Shown in pieces: positions 41,617-49,527 of a stretch of DNA of 64,000 nt. A model generated the notes under the pieces. That model ran no database searches. It saw nothing but the letters and a program-made list of their open reading frames with translations, and was not told the origin of the DNA. The DNA is from Sporomusaceae bacterium (GTDB lineage: Bacteria; Bacillota; Negativicutes; Sporomusales; UBA7701), in contig JAVKTQ010000010.1 of NCBI GenBank assembly GCA_031460455.1, positions 1 to 64,000 on the forward strand. Direction: 5' to 3'. The translations under genes and the position numbers were made by a program. The stretch's first letter is position 1. Every line of letters begins with the position of its first letter.

Positions 41617-43119
41617 TTAGCAGCTGACCATCGCGGTAGCAAGCCCGCCCTTCCCCGTCTCCCCGAACTGCTGCGGCGTAGCCCTGCCATTTTCCAGCAT
41701 GGCGGCAATTACCCGGTCGAGGTCTTCCCCGTGGCGGGCCGCGATCTCATTTTTGGCGACGAACCAAGCGTTATAGGCCTTGACCGCCGCAAAGGCGTTC
41801 CTTTCTATGCAGGGCAGCAAAACATAGCCACCGACCTGGTCGCAGGTCATGCCCCGATGGTGCTCGAGAGCGATGGCGGCCGCGAGTTCGGTTACTTCGA
41901 GCGGGGCTCCGGTGGCATGGGCAAGCATGGCCGCCGCCATCGCCGCGGCGACGCCGATCTGGCCCGGGCAGCCCGCCGCCGCAACGCCGGCGTTGTTCCT
42001 GCACAGAAAACCCACCAGCGCTGCGGCGAGAAGGCCCTTGCGCATCGCTTCGCGGGTAAGCTGCAGGTGTTTCTTCATATAGTAGACGATCGCCGGCATG
42101 GTACCGGCCGAGCCGAGCGTCGGCGCGGTGACGGCGAGGCGTCCGGCGGCGCTGCCTGCGGCGACGGTGAGGGCGTAGCTGCTCAACAGGCCCATAAATC
42201 GCTCGTCCGCGCCCGCCAGCAACGCCCCCCCGTATAGCTGTTTCGCTTTGCGGTGGAACTCGAACGGCGCCGGCAGCTGGCCCTCCTCGCCAAGCCCGCG
42301 GCGTACCCCTTCCTCCATGGTCGCCAGCACCAAGTCGAGATGGGTGTATATCTCGCGCTCGCCAACCCTGCGAATGGCTTTTTCGTTGGCGAGCATTACC
42401 TCGTCAAGGCTTTTGCCGCTCGCCTGCACGATTTCCCGGAAACGCGCCATACTGCCGTAAGGGTAAACCGGCTCACCCCGGTCATCGGCCGGCTGGCCCT
42501 TCCAGGCGAAGAAGCCGCCGCCGGTGGAATAGTATTCCCGCTCGCAGACGACCGACCCGTCGGCGGCGAGCAGGCTCATGACCATGGTATTGGCGAACGG
42601 ATAGTCGTGTTCGTGTTTATCCCAGACGATGGTCGCGCCGCTCAGCGCGAAGCCGATGCCCCTTATAGCGACGACGTACTTGCGCGCCGGGTCCTGCAGT
42701 TCGTCCATCAGCCGGGTGTCGCACGTTCCGGGCTTCTGACCCAGGAGACCGGCGAGGATGGCGCGGTCGGTGCGGTGCCCGCGACCGGCGGCGCTCAGGC
42801 TGCCGTACAGGCGGGCTTCGATTCTGGCCCCGCGGCGGAGGTCGTCCTCCGGGAGCCGCTCAAGCACCGTCCAGAAATCGTTGGCGATCCTGAGCGGAGC
42901 GAGCGTGTGAGAGCTGGACGGCCCAGGCCCAACCTTGAACAGCTCAGTCAGCGTTGTGCCGATAACCCCTGTAGGCGGCCCCTGATAGCACTTGCCGGGA
43001 GGGGACCCGGGAAAGGCTGCGGCAGATATGCCCCTTGCCCCGGCGGGGCGAAGGTCGACCGCCGCCCCGCCCGCCAGAGCCGCCAGAAGGGCAAGTTTCA
43101 GAAAGTCGCGCCGGTCCAC
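41617..43119 (-). CDS. Tat-exported iron-sulfur L-serine dehydratase-like protein
   Basis: A 500-residue single-chain protein with fused beta and alpha parts as in E. coli SdaA. GPGPSSSHTLAP and the [4Fe-4S] cysteines in AAGCPGQIGVA, MTCDQVGG and LLPCIERNA are kept, and the chain ends in Cys, as in SdaA, where the terminal Cys enters the active site. Unusually, the N-terminus is a Tat signal (MDRRDFLKLALLAALAGGAA), so the enzyme should act outside the membrane. The start is a GTG with AGGGAG upstream. A related cyclic or hydroxy amino acid is an alternative substrate. No transporter is adjacent. Confidence 0.87.
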   Translation of the reverse strand: MDRRDFLKLALLAALAGGAAVDLRPAGARGISAAAFPGSPPGKCYQGPPTGVIGTTLTELFKVGPGPSSSHTLAPLRIANDFWTVLERLPEDDLRRGARIEARLYGSLSAAGRGHRTDRAILAGLLGQKPGTCDTRLMDELQDPARKYVVAIRGIGFALSGATIVWDKHEHDYPFANTMVMSLLAADGSVVCEREYYSTGGGFFAWKGQPADDRGEPVYPYGSMARFREIVQASGKSLDEVMLANEKAIRRVGEREIYTHLDLVLATMEEGVRRGLGEEGQLPAPFEFHRKAKQLYGGALLAGADERFMGLLSSYALTVAAGSAAGRLAVTAPTLGSAGTMPAIVYYMKKHLQLTREAMRKGLLAAALVGFLCRNNAGVAAAGCPGQIGVAAAMAAAMLAHATGAPLEVTELAAAIALEHHRGMTCDQVGGYVLLPCIERNAFAAVKAYNAWFVAKNEIAARHGEDLDRVIAAMLENGRATPQQFGETGKGGLATAMVSC

Positions 43120-43214
43120 CGCATCATCTCCCTATAGGCGTCGTTCACTCCTCCCTTCGCTATAATCCGATAATTTCCTCCCCCGGAAGCGGCCTTGCAC
43201 TTGCGCCCCGGCAC

Positions 43215-43250
43215 AAAAAAGGCTATCAGCATCTCTGCTGATAGCCTTTT
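43215..43250 (-). terminator. Rho-independent terminator of the tRNA-Ser pair
   Basis: AAAGGCTATCAGC / GCTGATAGCCTTTT hairpin with T-runs on both strands, 12 bases after the tRNA-Ser(GCT) 3' end. Confidence 0.92.
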
Positions 43251-43261
43251 GCTCTTATGTG

Positions 43262-43352
43262 TGGCGGAGTGGGTGGGATTTGAACCCACGCACGGTGTAA
43301 CCCGTCTAACGATTTAGCAAACCGTCCTCTTCAGCCACTTGAGTACCACTCC
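43262..43352 (-). tRNA. tRNA-Ser(GCT)
   Basis: A 91-base class II tRNA on the minus strand. Acceptor GGAGTGG/CCACTCC, anticodon loop TTGCTAA giving GCT, T-loop GGTTCAAATCC, and encoded CCA. Confidence 0.96.
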
Positions 43353-43395
43353 GTAGCGAAAGCTGCCAAAGTACGATCCCGCCGCCAGGCACGTG

Positions 43396-43484
43396 TGGCG
43401 GAGGGGGTGGGATTCGAACCCACGGTCCCTTGCGGGATCACTGGTTTTCAAGACCAGCTCCATAAACCACTCGGACACCCCTCC
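43396..43484 (-). tRNA. tRNA-Ser(TGA)
   Basis: An 89-base class II tRNA on the minus strand. Acceptor GGAGGGG, anticodon loop CTTGAAA giving TGA, T-loop GGTTCGAATCC, and encoded CCA. It is co-transcribed with tRNA-Ser(GCT). Confidence 0.96.
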
Positions 43485-43502
43485 GTGTCCGGCACATATT
43501 GT

Positions 43503-43531
43503 ATTATAACAAAAGGCCCCTACCCTGTCAA
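43503..43531 (-). promoter_or_regulatory. Consensus sigma-70 promoter of the tRNA-Ser pair
   Basis: On the minus strand TTGACA (43526-43531) and TATAAT (43503-43508), both perfect, are 17 bases apart and 18 bases upstream of the tRNA. Confidence 0.9.
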
Positions 43532-43816
43532 TAAAGCCTTCCTGGGAATTTTGGCCGCCGTCGGCCGGCTGGTAAAGCCGCCGCCGCCGGGACAGAATAT
43601 AACCGACGCCCCTGTATTGACTAATCGCTGTCATGGGAGTATAGTTTTAGTGTTAAACAAGTCCTACGATGAAAGCGGGTGAGAAATATGGATATAGACC
43701 CATCTAGATGTCTCAAACGTCCTACAATAAGCGAATACAGGGAAATATCCTTATTTTTTGCCTTTTGTTTGGCAAAATAGGATGGCGTGTTTCCCGGCAC
43801 GAAGGAGGGAACATCC
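43532..43816. other. Intergenic region upstream of corA, unassigned
   Basis: AT-richer than its surroundings. It probably contains the corA promoter and leader. Two partly similar pieces, GTCCTACGATGAA (about 43661) and GTCCTACAATAAG (about 43720), are seen. I cannot match it to a known magnesium riboswitch. A minus-strand frame across it starts inside corA and is not credible. Confidence 0.35.
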
Positions 43817-44767
43817 ATGCTGCGCATTTATAAAACCAACTGCGAAACGCTCCGCGAGCTTTCCCTGGCGGCGCTCGAAAAAGGGGCCTGGCTGAATCTG
43901 ACCGCTCCCGACGCCGACGAACTGGCCGCCGTCGCCGACCTCACCGGCGTCCCCCCGGATGCCCTCAGGGCGGCGCTCGACGAAGAGGAACGTTCCCGCG
44001 TGGAGATCGAGGACAACTACATCCTCGTCATCACCAACGTCCCCACCCTTAGGGACAGCTACAGCTACGACACGCTGCCGCTCGGCATCGTCCTGACCAA
44101 GGACCATTTTATCACCGTCTGCCTGGAAAGTCATCAGGTGCTGGAGGAATTCGCCGCCGAAGGACCGCGGACTTTCTCCACCTATAAAAAAACGCGCTTC
44201 CTTTTCCAGATACTATATAAGTCGGCTATCCTGTATCTCAAATACCTCAAACAGATCAACCGCCGCACTGACGAGATCGAGCGCGACCTCCGCCAGTCGG
44301 TGAAAAATCAGGAGATTTTTCAGCTCCTGGAGCTGCAGAAGGGCCTCACCTACTTCACCGCCTCGCTGCGCTCCAACGGCATCGTGCTGGAACGGCTGCT
44401 CCGCCTGCGCTCCAACCGCGAACTCCAGCACCTCATCGCCATGTACGAGGAAGACGAGGATCTGCTTGAAGACGTCATCATCGAGAACAAGCAGGCCATC
44501 GAGATGGTCGAGATGTACAGCAACGTCCTCAGCGGCATGATGGGAGCCTTCACGTCCATCATCTCCAACAATCTTAACTTGGTCCTCAAGTTCCTCGCCG
44601 CCGTGACCATCCTACTGGCGATACCGACGATGGTCGCGAGCTTCTGGGGGATGAATGTCGGGGGCCTCCCTTTCAGCGGCGAGAACGGGTTCGCGATCGT
44701 TCTCCTCATCGCGGTGGCCGCCGCCGGCGTCAGCGCCTACGGGTTGTGGCGGCGCGGCCTGCTGTGA
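43817..44767 (+). CDS. corA: CorA family divalent cation transporter
   Basis: A 316-residue protein. A large cytoplasmic N-terminal domain and a long stalk helix are followed by two C-terminal membrane helices. The signature WGMNVGG, variant of the GMN loop, sits between them. CorA channels are pentamers that admit magnesium or cobalt; some relatives export zinc. The ATG at 43817 is chosen over an upstream in-frame ATG because GAAGGAGG lies directly before it. It is a single gene with its own terminator. Confidence 0.92.
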   Translation: MLRIYKTNCETLRELSLAALEKGAWLNLTAPDADELAAVADLTGVPPDALRAALDEEERSRVEIEDNYILVITNVPTLRDSYSYDTLPLGIVLTKDHFITVCLESHQVLEEFAAEGPRTFSTYKKTRFLFQILYKSAILYLKYLKQINRRTDEIERDLRQSVKNQEIFQLLELQKGLTYFTASLRSNGIVLERLLRLRSNRELQHLIAMYEEDEDLLEDVIIENKQAIEMVEMYSNVLSGMMGAFTSIISNNLNLVLKFLAAVTILLAIPTMVASFWGMNVGGLPFSGENGFAIVLLIAVAAAGVSAYGLWRRGLL

Positions 44768-44773
44768 TCTGCC

Positions 44774-44802
44774 GGCCCCGGGGCGTATGCCCCGGGGTTT
44801 TC
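44774..44802 (+). terminator. Rho-independent terminator of corA
   Basis: CCCCGGGG-CGTATG-CCCCGGGG hairpin followed by TTTTCGTTT, seven bases after the stop codon. Confidence 0.88.
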
Positions 44803-44917
44803 GTTTGCCGAAACGGGTAGGAGAAATTGTCGAAAAAAGTGGTGCTGAGCAGGATATCCGGAGATCGGCAGTTAAGTACATATATATGTTACAAAAAACT
44901 TTATAAGGAGCTGTCCA

Positions 44918-45559
44918 ATGAGAAAGTTGCTTTGCGGGGCGTTATTCGTCCTGGCAATCGTAGCCTTCGCCGCCCCCTGCGCGGCGGCGTCCGCCGACCA
45001 GCCGGTCGGCGCGGAAAAAATTGTGGCTATCGGCAACCCGAATGTCTGCATCCTGGTGGACGGGGCGATCGGCAAAAAGACCCCCGACACGCTCGCGAAA
45101 CGGCTGCCGAATCTTGTCGATCAGACCAAGTACACCCTGATCCCTCTCGAGAAAAGCAACGCTGCGGTTCAACAATACAAGACGGCCAACAAGATGGTTA
45201 TCAACCAGTTCTACACCGAACCGCTGCACACTTCGGACGCGACCGCCATCGCCCGCAGCCTGAACTGCGACTACGCGGTCTTCGTCCGCCTCGTCCATTC
45301 CATCCCCAAGCTCGACGGTGGCCTGATCAACACCCGCTATGAGGTGTTCCTCACCTTCCATGTGCGGGTGATCAGCACCGCCGACGGGAAGATCGTGCTG
45401 AACAAGAATACTGTCAAATCGGGCACGAGCAACGCCATCTACATGGGCTCGCCCTCACTGGAGAACGCCTACGCCGAGGCTCTGGGCAGGATCCTCGACG
45501 AGGTCACCGCCGCCCCCCTCGTCTTCGCCCCGGAGCCTGCCCAGGCACCGACGAAGTAA
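44918..45559 (+). CDS. Exported protein of unknown function, 213 residues
   Basis: A protein with a signal peptide (LCGALFVLAIVAFAAPCAAAS). The mature part has alternating strands and helices. The segments DATAIARSLNCDYAVFVRLVH and EVFLTFHVRVISTADGKIVL recall periplasmic or outer-membrane assembly proteins with a CsgG-like sandwich, but this is only a resemblance. AAGGAG lies before the ATG, and a terminator follows, so it is a single-gene unit. Its place in the diderm envelope is inferred. Confidence 0.7.
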   Translation: MRKLLCGALFVLAIVAFAAPCAAASADQPVGAEKIVAIGNPNVCILVDGAIGKKTPDTLAKRLPNLVDQTKYTLIPLEKSNAAVQQYKTANKMVINQFYTEPLHTSDATAIARSLNCDYAVFVRLVHSIPKLDGGLINTRYEVFLTFHVRVISTADGKIVLNKNTVKSGTSNAIYMGSPSLENAYAEALGRILDEVTAAPLVFAPEPAQAPTK

Positions 45560-45571
45560 ACACTGCATACG

Positions 45572-45608
45572 ACAGCCTCCGGCAAATTTTTTTGCCGGAG
45601 GCTGTTTT
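45572..45608. terminator. Bidirectional terminator
   Basis: ACAGCCTCCGGCAAA / TTTGCCGGAGGCTGT followed by TTTTG, between the exported protein gene and the converging FMN protein gene. Confidence 0.9.
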
Positions 45609-45630
45609 GCTGTTATCCCGTATATGCCGG

Positions 45631-47034
45631 TTACTGCTGCCAGGGCTGCTGCCCCGGCCGGTCCCGCTCCTCACGGCGGCGGTAGTCATCCTGCCTCCCG
45701 GCGCTGCGATGGCTGCCGGCGTAGCTGATACCGGCGAATTCGGCCAAGTCCCTGTCCACAGTCACGAGGTCGCCGCGGTCAAGCTCACTGAGGGCGTTCT
45801 TGCCGACCGCCTGCACAGCCAGCTTCATTTCGGCGGTGCATGATTTGAGGAAGTTGGCCAGATGCCGCGCGGCTTTCTCGATATCGACTTTGTCGTTCAT
45901 CTTGCCGTCATAGAGGGCGAGCTGGGAGGGCGGCGCCTGCGGCAGCACCTTGACGACCTGGCTCTGCAGCGCGGCCATCAGCGCGATTGTGCCGATATAG
46001 ACCGCGTCGGCCCCCAGGGCGAGCGCCTTGAGGAAGTGGCCCGGCGTAACCAGTCCGCCGGCGATGATAAGGGAATACTTTTCCCGCAGACCGTTGTCGA
46101 CCAGCCAATCCACCGCCCGCACCAACGAGTGGAATGTAGGCAGCCCCATGTCGTCCTCCAGCGTGGGCGGAGCCGCCGATGTGCCGCCTTCGGCGCCGTC
46201 AATGACGATGTAGTCGGCCTCGGTCTGGGTGATGACCGCCAACTCATACTCGATATAGTCGCTGCCGGCGATTTTCACCCCCACCGGCACGTCGTACTGC
46301 TCTTTCATCGTATTGACCATCTTGATGATATCCCGCGTGTTGTCTTTGCCGGGCATGCGGGCGTTGATAGCCGTATCCTGGCCCTTTTCCAACTGCCAGG
46401 TCCGTCTGAGGTGCTCGCCGATGCTGTCGTGCATGATGGGCTCCTCGACCGCCCCGCCCCAGGCTCCCTGGCCAAGCTGGATTTCGATGGCGTCCAGGCG
46501 GCCGAGCTGCTCGGGTCCGCTCAGCCATCCGCCGCGGTGGTACTGGCCGATAAGGTATTTGGCGCTGCCCCGCTCTTCGTCGGTAACCGCCGACTCGCCG
46601 GTGTTTGTGGCCGTCCCGGCCATCGACGCCCCTTGGGCCAGCGCCATCTTCATCTGCAGGCTGAGGGAGCCGCCGTACGACATGCCGGTGATAAGGATGG
46701 GGATGTCGAGTTGAAGCGGCTTGGTGGCCCGCGGCCCGATCACCGTCCCGGTGGTGATCTCGATCGTGTTGGTGGTTGGCAGTTTGAAGAGCTGACAGGG
46801 ATTCAGCAGCAGCTTGTTCCACGGTGACAGCACCACCGGGCTGCCGAGCGGCCTGCTGATCGTCGTGCCCATCTCGGCGCGGATGCCGGCTTCGATTATC
46901 CCCCGCGGGGTCAGCTTCTCGGCCACCGTCGCCAGCAGGAACGGGTTGTCCTTATAGTCCTCGGTCAGCATCTTCACCGTCGCCTCGTCGAACATCGGGT
47001 CCATCATTTTCATCATCAGCATACTCATCAGCAT
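45631..47034 (-). CDS. FMN-binding glutamate synthase-like protein (YerD type)
   Basis: A 467-residue protein with the FMN-binding barrel of the glutamate synthase large subunit. Conserved segments are TGMSYGGSLS, GVKIAGSDY, IDGAEGGTSAAP and AGGLVTPGHF. The cysteine cluster that binds the [3Fe-4S] centre in true glutamate synthase is missing; the region reads GTIALMAALQSQVVKVLPQ, as in Bacillus YerD-like proteins. The amidotransferase domain is also absent. It is thus a flavoprotein of unknown reaction. The ATG at 47034 follows GGGAGGTG; several other ATGs nearby are possible. Confidence 0.85.
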   Translation of the reverse strand: MLMSMLMMKMMDPMFDEATVKMLTEDYKDNPFLLATVAEKLTPRGIIEAGIRAEMGTTISRPLGSPVVLSPWNKLLLNPCQLFKLPTTNTIEITTGTVIGPRATKPLQLDIPILITGMSYGGSLSLQMKMALAQGASMAGTATNTGESAVTDEERGSAKYLIGQYHRGGWLSGPEQLGRLDAIEIQLGQGAWGGAVEEPIMHDSIGEHLRRTWQLEKGQDTAINARMPGKDNTRDIIKMVNTMKEQYDVPVGVKIAGSDYIEYELAVITQTEADYIVIDGAEGGTSAAPPTLEDDMGLPTFHSLVRAVDWLVDNGLREKYSLIIAGGLVTPGHFLKALALGADAVYIGTIALMAALQSQVVKVLPQAPPSQLALYDGKMNDKVDIEKAARHLANFLKSCTAEMKLAVQAVGKNALSELDRGDLVTVDRDLAEFAGISYAGSHRSAGRQDDYRRREERDRPGQQPWQQ

Positions 47035-47161
47035 CGCCAGCACCTCCCGCTTTTCGCTTCCCATAGTGTTTGCCCCGGCCGGGGATTTTAACCGGCGCCT
47101 GCATAAATCGGGGGCCGCCGGCCACAATAAGCGTGAAGTAAACATGATGCGAGGTGCAGGC

Positions 47162-47422
47162 ATGAACACACTTAAATTCTGCGAAACAAACCTCAACGCC
47201 CACGAGGGCATGGCGAAGCTGACTGACAAGGTCAAGGCCGAATTCACCAATGTCGATATATCCACCGAGCCTTGCCTCGGCCAGTGCGGCCAGTGCGCCG
47301 AAACGCCCATCGCCCTCGCCAACGACCAACTCGTCAGCGGCGACACCACCCACGTTCTGTTCGAGCGGATCAAAAATATCATCGGCGAGCGGGAGGTCGC
47401 CGCCCCGAACACGAAGCGGTAG
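47162..47422 (+). CDS. DUF1450 family protein
   Basis: An 86-residue protein that starts MNTLKFCETNL and contains the motif EPCLGQCGQCAET. These cysteines and the length of about 80 residues match DUF1450 (YuzB-like) proteins of Firmicutes, whose function is unknown; an iron-sulfur or thioredoxin-like role has been guessed. AGGTG precedes the ATG. A strong terminator follows 13 bases after the stop. Confidence 0.85.
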   Translation: MNTLKFCETNLNAHEGMAKLTDKVKAEFTNVDISTEPCLGQCGQCAETPIALANDQLVSGDTTHVLFERIKNIIGEREVAAPNTKR

Positions 47423-47435
47423 AAACTGCAGGCCG

Positions 47436-47480
47436 AAACAAAGAAACCTCGGACAACTGTCCGAGGTTTCTTTGTTTTTT
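47436..47480. terminator. Strong bidirectional terminator
   Basis: AAACAAAGAAACCTCGGAC / GTCCGAGGTTTCTTTG with T-runs. It abuts the 17-bp repeat at 47480 and looks like the original terminator of tRNA-Ala, displaced by an insertion. Confidence 0.93.
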
Positions 47481-47496
47481 GGTGGAGACGAGGGGG
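47480..47496. repeat. Left direct repeat of the tRNA-Ala islet (att-like)
   Basis: TGGTGGAGACGAGGGGG is identical to the 3' end of tRNA-Ala(CGC), including its CCA, at 48883-48899. It marks the left border of an AT-rich insert. Confidence 0.85.
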
Positions 47497-47713
47497 TAGA
47501 TTAGGTGCATACTTGATAACTTAAAAGCAGGTATATTCAAAAAAGGTAGGCAAAAGCCTACCCCTTTTTTCCCCTTTGTCTCATATTCTACATACTTGGA
47601 TTTGGCTAGCTCGATAGCTTCAATCCAATTAATATTCCGCGACAAATTATTACAGGATTTTCCACGACAAGCGAGGAATAATTGTTGTAATGAAGAACAC
47701 GGGGGGCGAAAAC
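47497..47713. other. AT-rich left arm of the islet, with a small terminator
   Basis: It holds the hairpin AAAGGTAGGC / GCCTACCCCTTTTTT (47538-47570), a likely bidirectional terminator. A minus-strand frame starting at 47645 (MSRNINWIEAIELAKSKYV) runs into the hairpin and the repeat, and could be a gene remnant. Confidence 0.45.
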
Positions 47714-48829
47714 ATGGGACGGTTTGATTTTATCGGTGACGAATCGTTAAGGGCATCCCTTGAATTAGACTATTTAGAATTACAAAACTGTATGAGAGAA
47801 GATACAGGAGCATGGAAAGCCGCGCATGTGCTCGCTGGTAGCATAATAGAAGCAGTGCTTATTGACCATTTATTGATGATCGGTTACACAAAAGCCGATC
47901 CGCTAAAAATGTCGCTTGATAAAGTAATACAGGCGTGTGAAGAGGAGAATATTATTAGCGAAAGGACTGTGCATCTCTCACATGTAATCCGCTCTTACCG
48001 CAACCTAATTCATCCTGGCCGTGTTCTTCGCCTTAAAGACACCGCAGATGCTGAAACTGCCAAAGTCGCCGGTTCGCTAGTCCACATCGTTGCCCAAGAT
48101 GTTTCTAGCCGAAAAAGCGTTTCTTATGGTTATACTGCCGAACAAATTGTATCGAAACTAGAGCGGGATACGTCCGCAATTGCCATTTTACCTAATTTGT
48201 TATGCGAACTCAATCATCGAGAAATAGAGCGCCTTTTACTCAAAGTTATTCCTGAACGATATTTTGAAATTCAACCTTATGATGATGAGCCCCCTCCAGC
48301 GGACACAATGCATGCCTTAATAACATGCTTTGAGCAAACTTATACTATAGCTGTTGAGGAGGTACGAAGAAAACTTGCAGATAAGTTTGTTTCCCTTGTT
48401 AAAGAAGAAAGCCACTATATGGTGTTTGAATATTCAAAGGCTTTCTTTAAAGCTGAATACATTGAACTTATATCTTCTCCACAGGATAAGACAATCGCCA
48501 AAAAACATCTCTTGCTGCGCTTAGAATCCGACTTTGATTCAAAGCCACAAAAGTATTTATCTGGTATTAAAAATCATTTAGAGCCTGCGGACATTATACC
48601 CTTCGTTGATTCGTTTGTTAAGTGGTATATGAAGGACGAGGGCATTCGTGGAGATATTGAGGCTTTTTGGACTATGGAGTTTGACTCTGAAAAGTTTCCG
48701 TATGTTGAAATCATTAAAAAGCGTCTTGACATCTGGATAGATCATTTAGATAAACTCAAACGGTTTCCTGATGCAAAATTAGTAAAGCAGTTCAAAGACA
48801 ATTGGTTATTCTGGTTATGTGAAAACTAG
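47714..48829 (+). CDS. HEPN-like domain protein of unknown function in a tRNA islet
   Basis: A 371-residue soluble protein in much more AT-rich sequence than its neighbours. The first 120 residues are helical and end in HVIRSYRNLIHPGR, which resembles the RN..H motif of HEPN/DUF4145-type domains that are often RNases or nucleotidyltransferase partners. The C-terminal two thirds are helical and not recognised. The ATG at 47714 follows GGGGGG; an ATG at 47690 is the alternative. It is the only gene in an islet flanked by a 17-bp tRNA-Ala repeat. An orphan defence or toxin role is possible but unsupported by a partner gene. Confidence 0.75.
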   Translation: MGRFDFIGDESLRASLELDYLELQNCMREDTGAWKAAHVLAGSIIEAVLIDHLLMIGYTKADPLKMSLDKVIQACEEENIISERTVHLSHVIRSYRNLIHPGRVLRLKDTADAETAKVAGSLVHIVAQDVSSRKSVSYGYTAEQIVSKLERDTSAIAILPNLLCELNHREIERLLLKVIPERYFEIQPYDDEPPPADTMHALITCFEQTYTIAVEEVRRKLADKFVSLVKEESHYMVFEYSKAFFKAEYIELISSPQDKTIAKKHLLLRLESDFDSKPQKYLSGIKNHLEPADIIPFVDSFVKWYMKDEGIRGDIEAFWTMEFDSEKFPYVEIIKKRLDIWIDHLDKLKRFPDAKLVKQFKDNWLFWLCEN

Positions 48830-48838
48830 GTGCAAACA

Positions 48839-48874
48839 CGAAAAAGGCTTCTGAGGAAAGTCCTCAGAAGCCTT
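48839..48874 (-). terminator. Terminator directly after tRNA-Ala
   Basis: On the minus strand AAGGCTTCTGAGGA / TCCTCAGAAGCCTT is followed by TTTCG. It is within the islet and would now serve tRNA-Ala. Confidence 0.88.
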
Positions 48875-48882
48875 GTCGTTAG

Positions 48883-48899
48883 TGGTGGAGACGAGGGGG
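48883..48899. repeat. Right direct repeat of the islet, within tRNA-Ala
   Basis: The 3' end of tRNA-Ala(CGC), identical over 17 bases to 47480-47496. The two copies bound 1.4 kb of AT-rich DNA. Confidence 0.85.
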
Positions 48900-48958
48900 A
48901 TCGAACCCCTGACCTCTTGAATGCGAGCCAAGCGCTCTCCCATCTGAGCTACGCCCCC
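48883..48958 (-). tRNA. tRNA-Ala(CGC)
   Basis: A 76-base minus-strand tRNA. The acceptor GGGGGCG pairs with CGTCTCC with two G-U pairs; D-loop AGCTCAGATGGGAGAGC; anticodon loop CTCGCAT giving CGC; T-loop GGTTCGATCC; encoded CCA. Its last 17 bases recur at 47480. Confidence 0.95.
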
Positions 48959-48983
48959 ATGTGCCCAAAGCAAGTACAGTAGT

Positions 48984-49012
48984 ATTGTATAACAGCGTAC
49001 GCCATTTTGCAA
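48984..49012 (-). promoter_or_regulatory. Promoter of tRNA-Ala(CGC)
   Basis: On the minus strand TTGCAA (49007-49012) and TACAAT (48984-48989) are 17 bases apart, 25 bases upstream of the tRNA. Confidence 0.7.
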
Positions 49013-49020
49013 GTCTAAAC

Positions 49021-49527
49021 CTACTCTGTCAACCCGCCCAGCGCCTCCTCCTCGGCCGGAATGCGCACAGCCAGCAGCAGCCAGGCATTCGCGATCCCGG
49101 CCGCCAGCGCGGTGAACCACGCGCCGAAGATAAGCGGCCCGCACAACAGCTCGGCCGCCACCGCCAGATAGTTGGGGTGGCGGAGATAGCGGTAGGGGCC
49201 GCGGCGGACGGGCGGAACGCCGGGCAGCACGAGGATGCGGGTGCTCCAGCGGCGGCCGAGGCTAACGATGCACCAGTAGCGGAGACCCTGGGCCGCGAGA
49301 AAGAGACCGAGCCACAGCGGCCAGGCCTCACCGGGGCCGCCGCCCCGCGCGAGCCCTTCAGCCAGCCAGCCTGCCAGCCAGCCGGCGTGGAGAACGACGA
49401 ACAAAGGATAATGCCCGGCCCCCGATTCGCGGGCGCCCCGGCCTAGCAGCCAGCGGCGGTTGCGGGCCGCCAGGGCGAGCTCGGCGAGGCGCTGGACGGC
49501 AACCGCCGCCACCAGCCAGCCTACCAC
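49021..49527 (-). CDS. bpsB: Isoprenylcysteine carboxyl methyltransferase-like membrane protein (BpsB-like)
   Basis: A 168-residue membrane protein with about four helices. The C-terminal motif RRGPYRYLRHPNYLAV is the cofactor-binding signature of the ICMT family. In Bacillus subtilis the neighbour of the type III polyketide synthase, BpsB, methylates alkylpyrones made by BpsA; the same pairing here supports that role. It starts with GTG and overlaps the synthase stop codon by seven bases, so translation is coupled. Confidence 0.87.
   Translation of the reverse strand: MVGWLVAAVAVQRLAELALAARNRRWLLGRGARESGAGHYPLFVVLHAGWLAGWLAEGLARGGGPGEAWPLWLGLFLAAQGLRYWCIVSLGRRWSTRILVLPGVPPVRRGPYRYLRHPNYLAVAAELLCGPLIFGAWFTALAAGIANAWLLLAVRIPAEEEALGGLTE

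Noticed and set aside
43532-43816. Magnesium riboswitch upstream of corA
   Set aside because: The leader has two similar GTCCTAC pieces but not the conserved blocks of the M-box. No structure could be supported.
43621-43827. 68-residue minus-strand reading frame overlapping the corA start
   Set aside because: It begins inside corA, has no ribosome-binding site, and its composition does not look like a protein.
47379-47645. 88-residue minus-strand reading frame
   Set aside because: It crosses two terminators and the 17-bp repeat and runs into the DUF1450 gene. Only its first 30 residues look natural; treated as a possible remnant.
47480-48958. Prophage or integrative element
   Set aside because: The att-like repeats are real, but no integrase, excisionase or phage structural gene lies between them, so it is reported only as an islet.
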